5,256 nt of DNA from an uncultured Rubrivivax sp. (GTDB lineage: Bacteria > Pseudomonadota > Gammaproteobacteria > Burkholderiales > Burkholderiaceae_C), in the NCBI GenBank assembly GCA_937967345.1, contig CALBTN010000090.1:1-5256 (forward strand), written 5' to 3'. Shown here in pieces: positions 4,745 through 5,256 of this stretch. The position numbers were made by a program, and so were the translations under genes. Each line of letters opens with the position of its first letter. Position 1 is the stretch's first letter. Under the pieces are notes generated by a model. That model worked only from the letters and a program-made list of their open reading frames with translations, did not search any database and was not told the origin of the DNA.

Positions 4745-5256
4745 TCAGTGTGCCTCGGCGGTCTTGGCCGCCTCGATGATGGCGGCGGTGTCGCCCTTGG
4801 AGCCGTTGAAGAACATGTTGAGCAACACGGCGGAGATGGCGGTGAGCAAGATGCCCGACTCGAGCAGCGGATGCAGGCTGTGCGCCATCTGCTGGCTCCA
4901 GCGCGGCGCCACCAGCGGGATCATGCCGAAGCCGATCGACAGCGCGACGATGTACAGGTTGAAGCGGTTGTTCTTGTAGTCGACCCCCGCCAGGATGCGA
5001 ATGCCGGTGGCCGCGACCATGCCGAACATCACCAGCCCGGCGCCGCCCAGCACGAACTGCGGAATCGCCTCGACCACCGCGCCCATCTTGGGCAGCAGGC
5101 CGAGCACGATCATGATCACGCCGCCGGCCGCGGTGACGTAGCGGCTGCGCACGCCGGTCACGCCCACCAGGCCCACGTTCTGGCTGAAGCTGGTGTACGG
5201 GAAGGTGTTGAAGATGCCGCCGATCAGCGTGCCCAGGCCGTCGGTGCGCAGGCCCG
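4745..5256 (-). CDS. NCS2-family xanthine/uracil-type permease, C-terminal part
   Basis: The - strand frame is open from the right edge to a stop at 4745 and gives 169 residues of a nucleobase:cation symporter-2 (NAT/NCS2) protein; the N-terminal majority and the start are outside the window. These inner-membrane carriers import xanthine, uric acid or uracil with protons or sodium. The diagnostic stretch near the fragment's start includes GGIFNTFPYTSFSQN followed by VGLVGVTGVRSRYV, which contains the NAT signature QNxGxxxxTG (Gln25, Asn26 of the fragment) that forms part of the substrate site. Four hydrophobic helices follow, ending in LLNMFFNG and a short polar tail. An internal GTG at 5176 is not the real start, since the conserved sequence continues upstream of it. 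It is followed by the tautomerase gene on the same strand. Substrate preference among purines and uracil cannot be fixed from this fragment. Confidence 0.93.
   Translation of the reverse strand, partial: GLRTDGLGTLIGGIFNTFPYTSFSQNVGLVGVTGVRSRYVTAAGGVIMIVLGLLPKMGAVVEAIPQFVLGGAGLVMFGMVAATGIRILAGVDYKNNRFNLYIVALSIGFGMIPLVAPRWSQQMAHSLHPLLESGILLTAISAVLLNMFFNGSKGDTAAIIEAAKTAEAH

Noticed and set aside
2577..4979. An 800-codon open frame on the + strand.
   Set aside because: It overlaps the crotonase in another frame and then runs antisense to the esterase, tautomerase and permease, all of which have clear motifs and ribosome binding sites. Long antisense frames are expected at this GC content, and the peptide is low-complexity Arg/Ala/Gly-rich.
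5105..5176. A GTG start for the permease at 5176.
   Set aside because: The conserved NCS2 sequence, including the QN of the NAT signature, continues upstream in the same frame to the window edge, so this is an internal codon.

Overview
The window is very GC-rich with strongly GC-biased third codon positions. Its gene content (acyl-CoA ligase plus crotonase, a GDSL lipoprotein esterase, a 4-OT-like tautomerase, an NCS2 nucleobase permease) and a type I-C-like CRISPR array fit a betaproteobacterium of the Burkholderiales. That placement is inferred from gene style; there is no marker gene in the window.

Layout. (1) Positions 1-634 hold the trailer-proximal part of a CRISPR array: a truncated spacer at the left edge, eight identical 37-nt repeats with 34-35-nt spacers, then a decayed ninth repeat at 598-634 preceded by an eighth spacer of exactly the expected length. 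Repeat sequence, stem and 11-nt 3' handle all point to subtype I-C. The leader and any cas genes would lie to the left, outside the window. (2) Positions 635-880 are non-coding, with a weak sigma-70-like promoter candidate. (3) Positions 881-3174 form a two-gene + strand operon: an AMP-forming acyl-CoA synthetase overlapping by 4 nt (ATGA) a crotonase-family enzyme that lacks one of the two canonical enoyl-CoA hydratase glutamates. (4) A strong hairpin at 3183-3213 sits in the 41-nt gap between convergent genes. (5) On the - strand, reading right to left, are the C-terminal part of an NCS2 xanthine/uracil-type permease (cut by the right edge), a small 4-OT-like tautomerase with two changed active-site positions, and a secreted GDSL/SGNH lipoprotein esterase.

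How they work together. The ligase would activate a carboxylic acid to its CoA thioester and the crotonase would act on that thioester; the substrate cannot be read from sequence. The permease and tautomerase may be co-transcribed (78-nt gap), but no shared pathway is evident. The esterase looks like an independent gene. I see no undescribed system. The most useful leads are the CRISPR trailer structure, a left-edge spacer that reads as a chemotaxis-receptor motif, and the altered catalytic residues in the crotonase and tautomerase.
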